Origin: DAOTVS01 sp034436375
Lineage (GTDB): Bacteria; Chloroflexota; Anaerolineae; SpSt-313
Assembly (NCBI GenBank): GCA_034436375.1
Contig: DAOTVS010000209.1
Span: forward strand, 1-26,114
Direction of reading: 5' to 3'
Length of the DNA stretch: 26,114 nucleotides
Both the position numbers and the translations under genes were made by a program. The notes under the pieces were generated by a model. It searched no databases. It had not been told where the DNA came from and was given only the letters and a program-made list of their open reading frames with translations. The first letter of the stretch is position 1. Every line of letters begins with the position of its first letter. Shown here piece after piece: positions 6,977 to 14,435 of the stretch.

Positions 6977-7102
6977 ATGCAGACCGCGGTCAGCGACAAA
7001 CTTATGACCCTGTTCGCAGTGGCGGGCACCACAGGTATCGTGGTGATCATTGCCGTGGCGGTGGTGCTGGCCATCGTTCTCACCCGGGACAAAGGCAATT
7101 AG
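6977..7102 (+). CDS. Tiny single-helix membrane protein (41 aa)
   Basis: This short frame has a polar N-terminus, one hydrophobic helix (about residues 13-35) and a charged tail RDKGN. AGGAGG precedes the ATG by 12 nt, with a nearer GGAG as an alternative site. It is followed 12 nt later by a second tiny protein that shares the helix end LAIVL. The coding call rests on the ribosome site, the clean helix with a positive-inside tail, and the tandem paralogue. The function is unknown; such peptides often modulate a membrane partner. Confidence 0.55.
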   Translation: MQTAVSDKLMTLFAVAGTTGIVVIIAVAVVLAIVLTRDKGN

Positions 7103-7114
7103 AGGGATAACACG

Positions 7115-7219
7115 ATGAGCTATACCTTCCTTTTCATCCTTCTCGCGGCGCTGGTTTTGCTGGCCGTGGTCGTGACAGCGGCCGTGTTGGCCATCGTTCT
7201 GGTTCGCCGCAGGGACTGA
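7115..7219 (+). CDS. Tiny single-helix membrane protein (34 aa)
   Basis: The frame encodes almost only one transmembrane helix (residues 4-30), ending in RRRD. Its second half ends AVLAIVLV, closely like AVVLAIVLT in the preceding 41-residue protein, and the DNA there is also similar, suggesting tandem duplication. The ribosome site is weak (AGAGGGA). It ends 48 nt before the asparaginase gene, so all three may be co-transcribed. The function is unknown. Confidence 0.5.
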   Translation: MSYTFLFILLAALVLLAVVVTAAVLAIVLVRRRD

Positions 7220-7267
7220 TTCGTCTTGGCAGGGGCCAGGTTCGCACTATAGCTGGAGGGGTTGACC

Positions 7268-8263
7268 ATGGATCTTGCGCGCGTACACATTATCGGCACT
7301 GGGGGCACCATTGCCATGGGGGCCAGCGCTGCAGGCGGGGTAGTGCCCAGCATGAGCGCCGAAGACCTTATCCGCGCCGTGCCGGGGCTGGCGCAGGCGG
7401 CCCAGATTACGGCGGCCCAGTTGCAGCAGGTCGCCGGCTCGAGCCTCTCCTTCGACGACCTGCTGGCCGCAGCAGTGGAGGCGCGAAGGCAGATCGCGGC
7501 TGGGGCCGACGGTATTGTGGTAACACAGGGCACCGATACCATCGAGGAGATCGCCTTTGGGCTGGATCTGCTGGTGCCGGGCGATGCCCCGGTGGTGGTG
7601 ACGGGCGCTATGCGCAACCCCACGCTGCCCGGGGCCGATGGGCCGGCGAACCTGCTGGCTGCCGTGCAGACGGCAGCCAGCCCCCAGGCGCGCGGCCTGG
7701 GGGCGCTGGTCGCATTCAACGATGAAATCCATGCTGCTCGCTTTGTGCAGAAGACCCACTCGCAGAGCCCTTCCACCTTCCGCTCGCGCCTCACGGGGCC
7801 CATCGGTTGGGTGGCCGAAGGTCGGGTGCATATCGCGCTGCGGCCAGTGGGGCGGCAGCATGTAGAGATCCCTGCAGGAGCGCCCTATCAGCCAGTGGCC
7901 CTGGTGACGCTCGCCCTGGGTGACGATGGGCGGCTGCTGGGGGCACTGGCAGGCCTGGGCTTCCGGGGAGCGGTCATCGAGGCGCTGGGCGGCGGGCATG
8001 CTCCCTATTGGCTTGCGGATGCCCTGGGGCAACTGGCGGCCGAGATGCCCGTGGTCATGGCCTCGCGCACTGGGGCGGGCCAGGTATTGGAACACACCTA
8101 TGGCTTCCCGGGCGGCGAATCGGACCTCATCGCCCGCGGCCTCATCCCCGCTGGTTATCTGGATGGCGCCAAGGCGCGGGTGCTCCTCTCGCTCCTGCTG
8201 CGAGCAGGGGCTGGCCGAGATGAGATTGTCGCCGCTTTTGCGACCTGGCGTGAGCCGCAGTAA
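7268..8263 (+). CDS. L-asparaginase (asparaginase/glutaminase family)
   Basis: The protein hydrolyses asparagine to aspartate and ammonia. It has 331 residues, the usual length. The first catalytic motif is IIGTGGTIAMG (Thr14 as likely nucleophile) and the second is VVTQGTDTIEE (Thr89-Asp90). The conserved VVVTGAMRNPTLPGADGPANL stretch and the later FVQKTHSQSPSTFRS follow. No signal peptide is seen, so it is probably cytoplasmic (type I-like), although the family classes cannot be separated safely by eye. ATG 7268 has GGAGGGG upstream; a TTG two codons earlier is inside that spacing and is rejected. Confidence 0.93.
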   Translation: MDLARVHIIGTGGTIAMGASAAGGVVPSMSAEDLIRAVPGLAQAAQITAAQLQQVAGSSLSFDDLLAAAVEARRQIAAGADGIVVTQGTDTIEEIAFGLDLLVPGDAPVVVTGAMRNPTLPGADGPANLLAAVQTAASPQARGLGALVAFNDEIHAARFVQKTHSQSPSTFRSRLTGPIGWVAEGRVHIALRPVGRQHVEIPAGAPYQPVALVTLALGDDGRLLGALAGLGFRGAVIEALGGGHAPYWLADALGQLAAEMPVVMASRTGAGQVLEHTYGFPGGESDLIARGLIPAGYLDGAKARVLLSLLLRAGAGRDEIVAAFATWREPQ

Positions 8264-8313
8264 GATTAAGGTAACAGGTGTGCTACCCGTGCATAAGGTT
8301 GAGGAGGGGGACG

Positions 8314-10269
8314 ATGGGGCCTCTGCAGGCGGCGCAGGCTCGCCGGCGCCCTCAACTGCCCTACGTGCCCGGCTTGGATGGTCTGCGCGCCATCGCCGTC
8401 ATACTCGTGCTTCTGTATCATGCCGATCTGGGCTGCCTTCCCGGTGGCTTTCTTGGTGTGGAGGTGTTCTTTGTCCTCAGCGGCTATCTGATCACCTCCT
8501 TGCTCCTGGCAGAGTGGGACGAGTGGGGCCGCATCGACATCCCGGGCTTTTGGCTGCGGCGTGCGCGGCGGCTGCTGCCAGCCGCCTACTTGATGATCGC
8601 GGTCACCCTGGCCGGCGCCGTTCTCTTCTTGCCGCAGGAGGTGGCAAACCTGCGCCGGGATGCGGCCGCCGCCGTCGCCATGGTGACCAACTGGTATCTC
8701 GTGCTCAGCCAGCAATCCTACTTTCAGATCGTCGGGCGCCCCTCCCTGCTCCAGCACTTGTGGTCGCTGTCTGTGGAGGAGCAGTTCTACCTGCTGTGGC
8801 CGATTCTCTTCGCCCTTGGCATGCGCTTTTTGCAGCGCAGCAGGATGCTGATCATCACTTTCCTGGGGGTGGCCGCTTCTACGCTGGTGATGGCAGCCCT
8901 TTACCGCCCCGATGTCGACCCCTCACGCCTCTACTATGGAACGGATACACGGGCCGCAGGCCTTCTCATCGGCGCTTCATTCGCTTTGGCCTGGATGCCG
9001 GCGCCTCACCTGGCCCTGGCTGGCCGGGGCAAGGTGGGCTGGCCCGATGTCGCCGCCTTGAGCGCGTTGGCGATGCTCATCGCACTCTGCGCCACGGTTA
9101 ACGAGTTCCAGCCTTTCCTCTACCGGGGCGGCCTGGCCCTGGTAGCCGGCACGACTGCTATAGCCATCGCCGCGGTGACTCACCCGGGCGCCCATCTGGC
9201 TCCCCGGTTGCTGGAATGGGGGCCGCTGCGTTGGGCCGGGCAGCGCTCCTATTCCCTTTACCTGTGGCATTGGCCGGTCTTTATGGTCACCCGCCCCCAG
9301 ATTGATGTCGCGATCACCGGCCTGCCCCTGCTGGCCCTCCGGGTGGGGGCAACCGTGGTGCTGGCCGAACTCTCCTACCGCTATGTGGAGGCGCCGGTGC
9401 GCACCGGCGCCCTGCAACGCGCCTGGCAATCGTGGCGGCAGGCACGCGGCAGCCGGCGCCCGCAGATCAGCATGCGGTGGGCTGCCGCTATCAGCGTCGC
9501 CATGGCCCCCTCGATCGTAGTAGCGGTTTCGGTGGCCGCGGCCCAGCCGGCGCCGGACCCCTCGTACCTGAGCGTACAAGCTCTCCACGTCGTCAGCCTG
9601 TCGGGCATGGCTGCAACACCGGAGATGCCGCAGCCGGCCATCCAGGGGGCCAGCCCGCAAGCCCCGCCCACGGCCACCCTTCTGCTGGCGCCTACCATGG
9701 CAACTCTGCCCCAGGCGGAAGGCCCAGCCGTCACATCAGAGCCGCCGGAGCAGCCCGCCATCTGGCCCGGGGGACCGGCCATACCGACGCCAAGCGCGCA
9801 CCACATCGAGGTCACCATGATCGGCGACTCGGTCATGCTCGGCGCCGCCAAAGAGATCCAGAAAAACGTCAGCGACCTCGACTTCGACGCTGCTGTCAAC
9901 CGCAATGTCGCCACAGCCATCGATCTCCTGCGGGCCCGCCGTGACGCCGGGGAGCTGGGGGCGGCTGTGGTGGTGCACATCGGCAATAACGGCCCCTTCT
10001 CTGCTCAGCAGTTCGATGACATGATGCAGATCCTGGCCGGCGTGCACCGTGCCGTGTTCGTCAATATCAAGGTGCCGCGCCGTTGGGAGGGACCCAACAA
10101 CGCCGTCCTGGCGGCCGGCGTACGGCGCTACGCTAACGCCAGGCTCATCGACTGGAACACAGCCAGCGCCGACCGCCCCGAGCTCTTCTGGGATGACGGC
10201 ATCCACCTGCGGCCCGAGGGGGCAAAGGTCTATGCGGGGTTGATCGTGGCACAGCTCCAGGCGCCCTGA
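8314..10269 (+). CDS. OafA/YrhL-type O-acyltransferase with C-terminal SGNH domain
   Basis: This membrane enzyme has 651 residues. Residues about 20-360 form the acyltransferase-3 domain with around ten helices. It includes LDGLRAIAVILVLLYHAD, GVEVFFVLSGYLIT, SLSVEEQFYLLWPI and SYSLYLWHWPVF, the hallmark motifs. A long Pro/Ala-rich linker (about 415-490) leads to an extracellular SGNH hydrolase-like domain with MIGDSVML (catalytic Ser near 505), HIGNNG and DDGIHLRPEG (Asp/His). Known relatives transfer acetyl or other acyl groups to cell-surface glycans or peptidoglycan. The ATG at 8314 is chosen for its GAGGAGGGGG site; a GTG at 8278 lacks one. The substrate is unknown. Confidence 0.92.
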   Translation: MGPLQAAQARRRPQLPYVPGLDGLRAIAVILVLLYHADLGCLPGGFLGVEVFFVLSGYLITSLLLAEWDEWGRIDIPGFWLRRARRLLPAAYLMIAVTLAGAVLFLPQEVANLRRDAAAAVAMVTNWYLVLSQQSYFQIVGRPSLLQHLWSLSVEEQFYLLWPILFALGMRFLQRSRMLIITFLGVAASTLVMAALYRPDVDPSRLYYGTDTRAAGLLIGASFALAWMPAPHLALAGRGKVGWPDVAALSALAMLIALCATVNEFQPFLYRGGLALVAGTTAIAIAAVTHPGAHLAPRLLEWGPLRWAGQRSYSLYLWHWPVFMVTRPQIDVAITGLPLLALRVGATVVLAELSYRYVEAPVRTGALQRAWQSWRQARGSRRPQISMRWAAAISVAMAPSIVVAVSVAAAQPAPDPSYLSVQALHVVSLSGMAATPEMPQPAIQGASPQAPPTATLLLAPTMATLPQAEGPAVTSEPPEQPAIWPGGPAIPTPSAHHIEVTMIGDSVMLGAAKEIQKNVSDLDFDAAVNRNVATAIDLLRARRDAGELGAAVVVHIGNNGPFSAQQFDDMMQILAGVHRAVFVNIKVPRRWEGPNNAVLAAGVRRYANARLIDWNTASADRPELFWDDGIHLRPEGAKVYAGLIVAQLQAP

Positions 10270-10300
10270 GCAAGGGCCAGAGCCCTCAATGGAACAACCC

Positions 10301-10755
10301 TCAGTCCGTCCTGCGGAGGCGCAGCGCGATATAGGGCTTGCCGGGCAGGTCAACGGTCATTCACCCTCCAGGGCCTTGGCATGGGTGCGATAGTCATCTC
10401 CCAGGTGTCGATCACCTCCGCTGCAAAGCGCCCTCCCTCGGCCAGAGCCAGGCTCAGCGGTCGCGGCTGGTGGATGCCCAGGTAGGCCAGGTAGTACGCG
10501 CCCGGCCGGCCCGCACAGGCAAAACCGTGTTGCACCACCGCGTCGACCGGCTCACGCCCCTGCGCCGGCCCTTGCTCCAGAATACGGTAGGTACCGCCCC
10601 CCATCATAAGAGCCCTCGGTGAGAACAACCCGGTTGCGATACCGAAAGTCGGCGCTCAGGGTGACATCTGCAAACGGGTTGCCCTCGCTGGGGCCCGGCA
10701 GCGCCAGGTCGTAGAGGCCCCAACGTTCGACAGCAGGGGATTGGGAGTGGCTCAT
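10301..10755 (-). pseudogene. Decayed glycoside-hydrolase-like gene (DUF5060 ... DUF5605), catalytic domain lost
   Basis: Three pieces lie in order but in three different frames. From 10755, a start with VERWGLYDLALPGPSEGNPF and ADVTLSADFRYRNRV is typical of the N-terminal DUF5060 domain. Next, in a second frame (to about 10376), YRILEQGPAQG, YYLAYLGIHQPRPLSL and EVIDTWEMTI are typical of the C-terminal DUF5605-like domain. Finally, in a third frame, VDLPGKPYIALRL runs to a stop at 10301. In intact proteins these domains flank a large apiosidase-like (DUF4038) barrel, which is absent here. The remnant of about 455 bp therefore shows one large internal deletion and at least two frameshifts. 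The family assignment is from memory of the motifs. Confidence 0.7.
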
Positions 10756-10866
10756 GGCTGTGCATCTCCCCAGGAATGGATGGGAGGCTATGATGAGATG
10801 CCAGCATGTCCTTTCACCGGTATCAAAGATGGTTCGGAAGGATTATACTCGACCCCTTTACTCTTT

Positions 10867-10895
10867 TTGACACTACATGGAACCTATGCTAGAAT
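10867..10895 (+). promoter_or_regulatory. Promoter of the lysine operon
   Basis: TTGACA (10867-10872), a 17-nt spacer and TAGAAT (10890-10895) predict a start near 10902. The transcript would begin with a small hairpin at 10910-10924 (GGGTGC/GCACCC), then the leader peptide and the terminator. Confidence 0.8.
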
Positions 10896-10943
10896 GCACC
10901 GCAGGTTGAGGGTGCTCTGCACCCGTGAAAGGACTCTCCATTC

Positions 10944-11009
10944 ATGTACCTGCTCTTTGGCTCCAAGCAGATCAAGCACAACAAGAAGCCGGACCCCTGG
11001 TCTGGTTAG
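10944..11009 (+). CDS. Lys-rich leader peptide (21 aa), probable attenuator
   Basis: ATG at 10944 follows GAAAGGA (10927-10933) and opens a 21-codon frame ending TAG at 11007-11009. The peptide contains SKQIKHNKK, with four Lys codons (all AAG) within eight residues. A strong intrinsic terminator follows 33 nt after the stop, and the first lysine-biosynthesis gene lies beyond it. This is the arrangement of amino-acid attenuators: slow translation at Lys codons when lysyl-tRNA is scarce would let an antiterminator form. Leader-peptide attenuation has been reported for the lysine genes of Thermus thermophilus. Here the peptide itself is inferred from sequence alone. Confidence 0.65.
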   Translation: MYLLFGSKQIKHNKKPDPWSG

Positions 11010-11042
11010 TTGCGCTTCACTGCCAAGGAGGAGAGCAGGAGC

Positions 11043-11085
11043 CAGCTTCCCAGGCCAAAGGTCAGGCCGGGAAGCTGTTTTCTTT
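11043..11085 (+). terminator. Intrinsic terminator (attenuator) before lysS
   Basis: CAGCTTCCC (11043-11051) pairs with GGGAAGCTG (11069-11077). GGCC (11053-11056) pairs with GGCC (11065-11068) beyond a bulged A, and TTTTCTTT follows (11078-11085). An alternative pairing of GGUCUGG (10999-11005, at the end of the leader frame) with CCAGGCC (11050-11056) would break the left arm and act as antiterminator. A ribosome at the leader stop codon would cover that strand. Confidence 0.85.
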
Positions 11086-11186
11086 ATGGACTCTGTTCGG
11101 AACTCCGGGCTACGCAAGCCTCCGCACGCCGTGCACGGATGCAGGGCAAACGCCAATGCTGTCGAGTGTACGGCGGTTTTTGTTCC

Positions 11187-11312
11187 CTATCAGCTACTAG
11201 CCATCAGCTATCCGCTTTCCAGCCCTATAGAGGTTATTGCTGATCGAGCGGGCAGATGGTTGGGGCAGTCACTGATAGCTAGGGGCTGATAGCTCATAGC
11301 TTGTAGCTGATC
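11187..11312. repeat. Inverted-repeat element upstream of lysS
   Basis: The left end (11187-11213) has repeated CTATCAGCTA-like words. The right end (11272-11312) has the inverted CTGATAGCTA-like words repeated three to four times. The centre of about 58 bp is unique. The layout, with short tandem words at each end in opposite orientation, matches other elements in this operon although the sequence differs. It ends only 18 nt before the lysS start. The gap 11086-11186 shows nothing else. Confidence 0.65.
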
Positions 11313-11330
11313 GCTTGAAGGAGCATGCGT

Positions 11331-12467
11331 ATGCCGATCGCAAGAGTATCCATCATCGAATCTACCCTGCGCGAGGGCGAGCAGTTCGTCGGCGCAAACT
11401 ATACGCCAGAGCAGAAGGAAGAGATCGCCTACGCCCTGGACGATTTCGGCGTCGATTATATCGAGCTCACCTCTCCCTCGGCCTCTCCCCAGAGCGAAGC
11501 CGATTGCCGCCGCATTGCCTCCCTCAAGCTCAAAGCCAAGGTCCTCACCCACACTCGCTGCCACATGGATGACGCCAAGCGGGCTGTAGATACCGGCGTT
11601 GATGGCGTGGATGTACTCTTTGGCACATCATCCTATCTGCGGCGTTTTTCCCACGGCAAGGAGATCCCCGAGATCATCGAGGCCGCCCTGCAGGTCGTCT
11701 CTTACATCAAGAGCCAGGGTTGCGAGGTGCGCTTTTCCAGCGAGGACTCGTTCCGCAGCGAATCCGATGATCTACTGGCGGTCTACCAGGCCGTGGACCA
11801 GCTGGGCATCGACCGTGTGGGCCTGGCCGATACCGTCGGTGTGGCCACCCCCCACCAGGTCTATGATATGGTGACCTTTCTGCGCCAGCATGTGCGCGCC
11901 GACATCGAGTTTCACGGCCACAACGACACCGGCTGCGCCATTGCCAACTCCTTTGCCGCGTTGGAGGCCGGCGCCACCCATGTCGATACTTCGGTGCTCG
12001 GTATTGGCGAGCGCAACGGCATCACCCCCTTGGGCGGCCTGGTGGCCCGCCTGTATACCGTGGACCGTTCCCTCGTGAGCAAGTATCGCCTGCCCGCCCT
12101 GCGCGACCTGGAGCACCTGGTGGCCGGCATCGTGGGGATCGACATCCCCTTCAATAACTATATCACCGGCATCACCGCTTTCACCCACAAGGCCGGCGTC
12201 CACGCCAAAGCCGTGCTGAACAACCCGGAAACCTATGAGATCCTGGACCCGGTCGATTTCGGCTTGACGCGTTATGTCAGTATTGCCCACCGGCTCACCG
12301 GCTGGAACGCCATCAAGGCGCGCGCCGAGCAATTGGGGCTGACCCTGAGCGATGCTGACCTGAAACAGGCCACGGCGCATATCAAGGCCCTGGCCGATGA
12401 AAAGCCCCTGGCTCTGGAGGATGTTGATGCCATCCTGCGGACCTGGATTGAGGACCGCGCTGAATAG
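11331..12467 (+). CDS. lysS: Homocitrate synthase
   Basis: It condenses 2-oxoglutarate and acetyl-CoA to homocitrate, the first step of the alpha-aminoadipate route. The protein has 378 residues, close to the Thermus enzyme. Near the N-terminus it has IIESTLREGEQF, with the Arg and Glu of the DRE-TIM metallolyase active site. The metal-binding HGHN is at 195-198, followed by GATHVDTSVLGIGERNG. A LeuA-like C-terminal part with HKAGVHAKAVL is kept. ATG 11331 is preferred to 11325 because AAGGAG (11318-11323) is then 7 nt away. It is the first structural gene after the attenuator. Isopropylmalate or citramalate synthase is unlikely given the neighbours. Confidence 0.93.
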   Translation: MPIARVSIIESTLREGEQFVGANYTPEQKEEIAYALDDFGVDYIELTSPSASPQSEADCRRIASLKLKAKVLTHTRCHMDDAKRAVDTGVDGVDVLFGTSSYLRRFSHGKEIPEIIEAALQVVSYIKSQGCEVRFSSEDSFRSESDDLLAVYQAVDQLGIDRVGLADTVGVATPHQVYDMVTFLRQHVRADIEFHGHNDTGCAIANSFAALEAGATHVDTSVLGIGERNGITPLGGLVARLYTVDRSLVSKYRLPALRDLEHLVAGIVGIDIPFNNYITGITAFTHKAGVHAKAVLNNPETYEILDPVDFGLTRYVSIAHRLTGWNAIKARAEQLGLTLSDADLKQATAHIKALADEKPLALEDVDAILRTWIEDRAE

Positions 12468-12478
12468 GAGACTGACTC

Positions 12479-13729
12479 ATGGGACTGTCGCAAACCCTCG
12501 CTGAGAAGATCCTCTCACACGCTGCCGGCAAGCCGGTGCAGCCGGGCGACCTGATCGTGGCGCCGGTGGACATGGCCATGGCCGTCGATTCGATCGCCCC
12601 CTCAGTCATCTCGACCCTGCGCAAGGAACTGGGGGCGCACGTGCGCGATCCGCAGCGCGTGGCCATCTTTATCGACCATGTGGCGCCTGCATCCAATGTT
12701 GCGACGGCCGATGCGCAGGTGGGCATCCGACGCTTTGCCGCCGAGGAAGGAATCGAGCGCCTCTACGACGTAGGCCGCGGCGTGTGCCATCAGGTCATGA
12801 TCGAGGAGGAGCTGATCCAGCCGGGGCAGATCGTCCTCGGCTCTGATTCGCACTCGACCTCCTACGGCGCCATCGGCGCGTTCGGCACGGGCATGGGCGC
12901 CAGTGATATCGCCCTGGCCTGGGCCTCGGGCCGCACCTGGCTGCGCGTGCCCGAGACGATCCGCGTGCAGGCTACGGGGCGCCTCGCGCCCGGTGTGGGC
13001 GCCAAGGACCTGGCGCTACACGTGGCACGCACCATCGGCGTGGACGGGGCCCGCTATGCGGCCGTCGAATGGCTGGGGCTCGATGATCTGCCGCTGGCCG
13101 ACCGCCAGACCCTGGCCTGCATGAGCACCGAGCTGGGCGCCAAGGTCGGGCTCGTGCCGCCCTCGGGCGAGGTGTGCGAGCGCTTCCGGGTCCCCGAGTG
13201 GCTCACGGTGGATGCTGATGCCCCCTGCCAGCGCATGGTGCCGGTGGACCTGGGCGCGCTGCCGCCACTCATCGCCGTGCCGCACTCGGTGGACACGGTG
13301 GCCCCAGTAGGTGACCTGGGCAACGTGCGGGTGGATATGGTCTTTATCGGCACCTGCACCAATGGCCGGCTCCAGGACCTGCAGGCGGCAGCCCGGCTGC
13401 TGAAAGGCAAAAAGGTCGCCCGCGGCGTGCGCATGATCGTCGTGCCGGCCTCGAGCCAGGTGCTACAGGCCGCCGTGGCCGACGGCACGCTGGCCACGCT
13501 GCTGGAAGCGGGCGCAACGGTGGGCACCCCCGGCTGCGGCCCCTGCATCGGCCGGCACCTGGGCGTGCTGGGCGCGGGTGAGGTGTGCCTCTCCACCGCT
13601 AACCGCAATTTCCGCGGCCGCATGGGCTCGCCCGAATCCAAGATCTACCTGGCCTCGCCAGAAGTGGCCGCCGCCACGGCGCTCGTGGGGCGGATTGCGG
13701 ATCCGCGGGACGTGGCGAGTAATAAGTAA
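12479..13729 (+). CDS. lysT: Homoaconitase large subunit
   Basis: With LysU it isomerises homocitrate to homoisocitrate through homoaconitate. The 416-residue protein is an aconitase-family large subunit. The [4Fe-4S] ligands are visible as GTCTNG (Cys293) and CGPC (Cys353, Cys356). FIDHVAP, LGSDSHSTSYGAIGAFGTGMGASD and the C-terminal NRNFRGRMGSPESKIYLASP are standard motifs. AGGAG precedes the ATG, 11 nt after lysS. The last residues, SNK, and the stop codon are encoded by the terminal repeat of the element that begins at 13719, so the natural C-terminus was altered there. LeuC is the main alternative; the operon decides for LysT. Confidence 0.93.
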   Translation: MGLSQTLAEKILSHAAGKPVQPGDLIVAPVDMAMAVDSIAPSVISTLRKELGAHVRDPQRVAIFIDHVAPASNVATADAQVGIRRFAAEEGIERLYDVGRGVCHQVMIEEELIQPGQIVLGSDSHSTSYGAIGAFGTGMGASDIALAWASGRTWLRVPETIRVQATGRLAPGVGAKDLALHVARTIGVDGARYAAVEWLGLDDLPLADRQTLACMSTELGAKVGLVPPSGEVCERFRVPEWLTVDADAPCQRMVPVDLGALPPLIAVPHSVDTVAPVGDLGNVRVDMVFIGTCTNGRLQDLQAAARLLKGKKVARGVRMIVVPASSQVLQAAVADGTLATLLEAGATVGTPGCGPCIGRHLGVLGAGEVCLSTANRNFRGRMGSPESKIYLASPEVAAATALVGRIADPRDVASNK

Positions 13730-13879
13730 TGCGTAATAAGTAAGGTCGCCAAGCGGCAAAGTACCCTTTGCCTCATGGCGGAGCGCGTTTTGCTTTTCGT
13801 GGTGCTCGCTCCGGCAGAGCTCGCGCAAAGCACTGGGCCTATCGAAATGGCGCCTTACTTATTACGGATTACTTATTAC
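13719..13879. mobile_element. MITE-like element A (161 bp) between lysT and lysU
   Basis: The ends are about 31-bp inverted repeats (13719-13750 and 13849-13879). Each is built of two tandem copies of a 14-mer like GTAATAAGTAATCC followed by GTAAGG and GGCGCC-like bases. Inside are hairpins GGCAAAG/CTTTGCC (13755-13772) and GGAGCG/CGCTCC. No frame of useful length is present. It shares ends and interior with element B at 17607-17795, and ends with element C at 18613-19183. No target duplication is obvious. Confidence 0.75.
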
Positions 13880-13910
13880 TGCTATCATACATAGAAATAG
13901 GGTGAGACAC

Positions 13911-14432
13911 ATGGCTAGAGTCTGGAAATTCGGCGCCGATGTCGACACCGATCAAATCGTGCCGGGGCGCTATGCCCCCTATATGACCTCCGAGGCGGAG
14001 CTGGGCAAGTATCCCTTTATCGAGGCGCGGCCCGATTTCGCGCCGCAGGTGCGGCCGGGCGACCTGATCGTGGCCGGCAAGAATTTCGGCTGCGGCTCGT
14101 CGCGCGAGTATGCGCCCAAAGCGCTCAAGGTGGTGCAGGTCGGCGCCATCATTGCCCCGAGCTTTGCGCGCATTTTCTTCCGCAACGCGCTGAACCTGGG
14201 CATCCCCCTCTTCGAGGCGCCCTGGACGGATGAAATTGCCGACGGTGAAGAGGCCACGCTGGATATGGAAGCGGGGCGGCTTGAGACGAGCCACGGCGTC
14301 TACCAGCTCACACCCCCGCCCGCTTTCGTGCGCCAGATCTGGCGTGAGGGCTCTATCGTGGAGTACTACCGCAAGTATGGGCGCTTCCCAGGGGAGGATG
14401 AGACGCGAAGGAACGTAAAGGGGGAGGAATAG
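13911..14432 (+). CDS. lysU: Homoaconitase small subunit
   Basis: This 173-residue swivel subunit pairs with LysT. It opens with ARVWKFGADVDTDQIVPGRY and continues with DLIVAGKNFGCGSSREYAPKAL and IAPSFARIFFRNALNLGIPL, which are diagnostic of LeuD/LysU proteins. ATG 13911 is used; the ribosome site is weak (GGGTGAG), and a GTG at 13902 would lie inside it. The gene starts 31 nt after element A ends. Only 3 nt separate its stop from the next gene. The short loop with the substrate-selecting residues is consistent with LysU, but LeuD cannot be excluded from sequence alone. Confidence 0.92.
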   Translation: MARVWKFGADVDTDQIVPGRYAPYMTSEAELGKYPFIEARPDFAPQVRPGDLIVAGKNFGCGSSREYAPKALKVVQVGAIIAPSFARIFFRNALNLGIPLFEAPWTDEIADGEEATLDMEAGRLETSHGVYQLTPPPAFVRQIWREGSIVEYYRKYGRFPGEDETRRNVKGEE

Positions 14433-14435
14433 GCC

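Noticed and set aside
8278..8313. Earlier GTG start for the acyltransferase
   Set aside because: It has no ribosome site; a strong one precedes ATG 8314.
11025..11033. AAGGAGGAG as a ribosome site for a second leader frame
   Set aside because: No start codon lies at a workable distance downstream.
10902..11085. T-box or lysine riboswitch
   Set aside because: No T-box AGGGTGG core and no recognisable L-box structure; the Lys-rich leader frame explains the region better.
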